DNA from: Ignavibacteria bacterium
GTDB lineage: Bacteria; Bacteroidota; Ignavibacteria; Ignavibacteriales; Melioribacteraceae
NCBI GenBank assembly: GCA_027347545.1
Contig: DAIEQT010000418.1
Location: forward strand, 1-16,004
Direction of reading: 5' to 3'
Length of the DNA: 16,004 nt
The notes under the pieces: generated by a model
What the model was told of the DNA's origin: nothing
Seen by the model: the letters and a program-made list of their open reading frames with translations, nothing else
The model's database searches: none
Shown: positions 15,982 to 16,004 of the stretch, piece after piece
How positions within the stretch are numbered: the stretch's first letter is position 1
How the letters are laid out: each line of letters begins with the position of its first letter
Program-made: the position numbers and the translations under genes

Positions 15982-16004
15982 ATTCCAATAGAAAAAAGCA
16001 AAGG

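Noticed and set aside
15931..15985. Imperfect direct repeat CGGTTTTTGCAATAATT / CGGTTTGCAATT after flhG
   Set aside because: Short and AT-rich; the second copy is already explained by the sigma-54-like site and the first lacks the -24 GG.

Overview
The window holds a contiguous run of flagellar biosynthesis genes, all on the + strand. The gene order follows the classical fla/che-type arrangement: a motE/ylxF-like gene (5'-truncated by the window edge), fliK, flgD, a small flagellar-operon protein gene, flgE, then fliL, fliM, fliN, fliO, fliP, fliQ, fliR, flhB, flhA, flhF and flhG. The DNA is AT-rich and densely packed, with many 1-11 bp overlaps of stop and start codons. No mobile elements, RNA genes, CRISPR arrays or signs of recent transfer were seen. 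The organism is a motile bacterium. From protein flavour and composition I would guess a flagellated lineage of the Ignavibacteria/Chlorobiota-Bacteroidota side, but that is inference only and the window has no taxonomic marker.

Layout. Positions 1-4731 encode hook-assembly and accessory proteins: the MotE-like chaperone/stator-associated protein, a very large (1069 aa) hook-length ruler FliK with an internal 147-bp tandem repeat, the hook cap FlgD, and a conserved flagellar-operon protein. A short but GC-rich leader (4732-4824) with two predicted RNA hairpins precedes flgE, the hook subunit, whose middle domain appears duplicated. A strong intrinsic terminator after flgE (6536-6587) separates this block from the next. 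A 237-bp gap then carries a perfect 11-bp inverted repeat enclosing a sigma-54-like sequence. From fliL on (6742-15902) the genes run almost without gaps. They encode the stator/basal-body protein FliL, the switch and C-ring proteins FliM and FliN, the type III export gate (FliO, P, Q, R, FlhB, FlhA), and the SRP-type GTPase FlhF with its MinD-like partner FlhG, which set flagellar number and position. The last 102 bp hold a good match to a sigma-54 (-24/-12) promoter, pointing out of the window toward another gene.

How they work together: the export gate secretes FlgD, FlgE and FliK. FliK measures hook length and triggers FlhB (intact NPTH autocleavage motif) to switch substrate specificity. 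FliM/FliN with the export gate sit at the basal-body base, and FlhF/FlhG decide where it is built. No wholly unknown system was recognised. The points most worth a second look are regulatory (the flgE leader, the fliL-upstream palindrome, the sigma-54-like sites) and architectural (oversized repeat-bearing FliK, duplicated FlgE domain).
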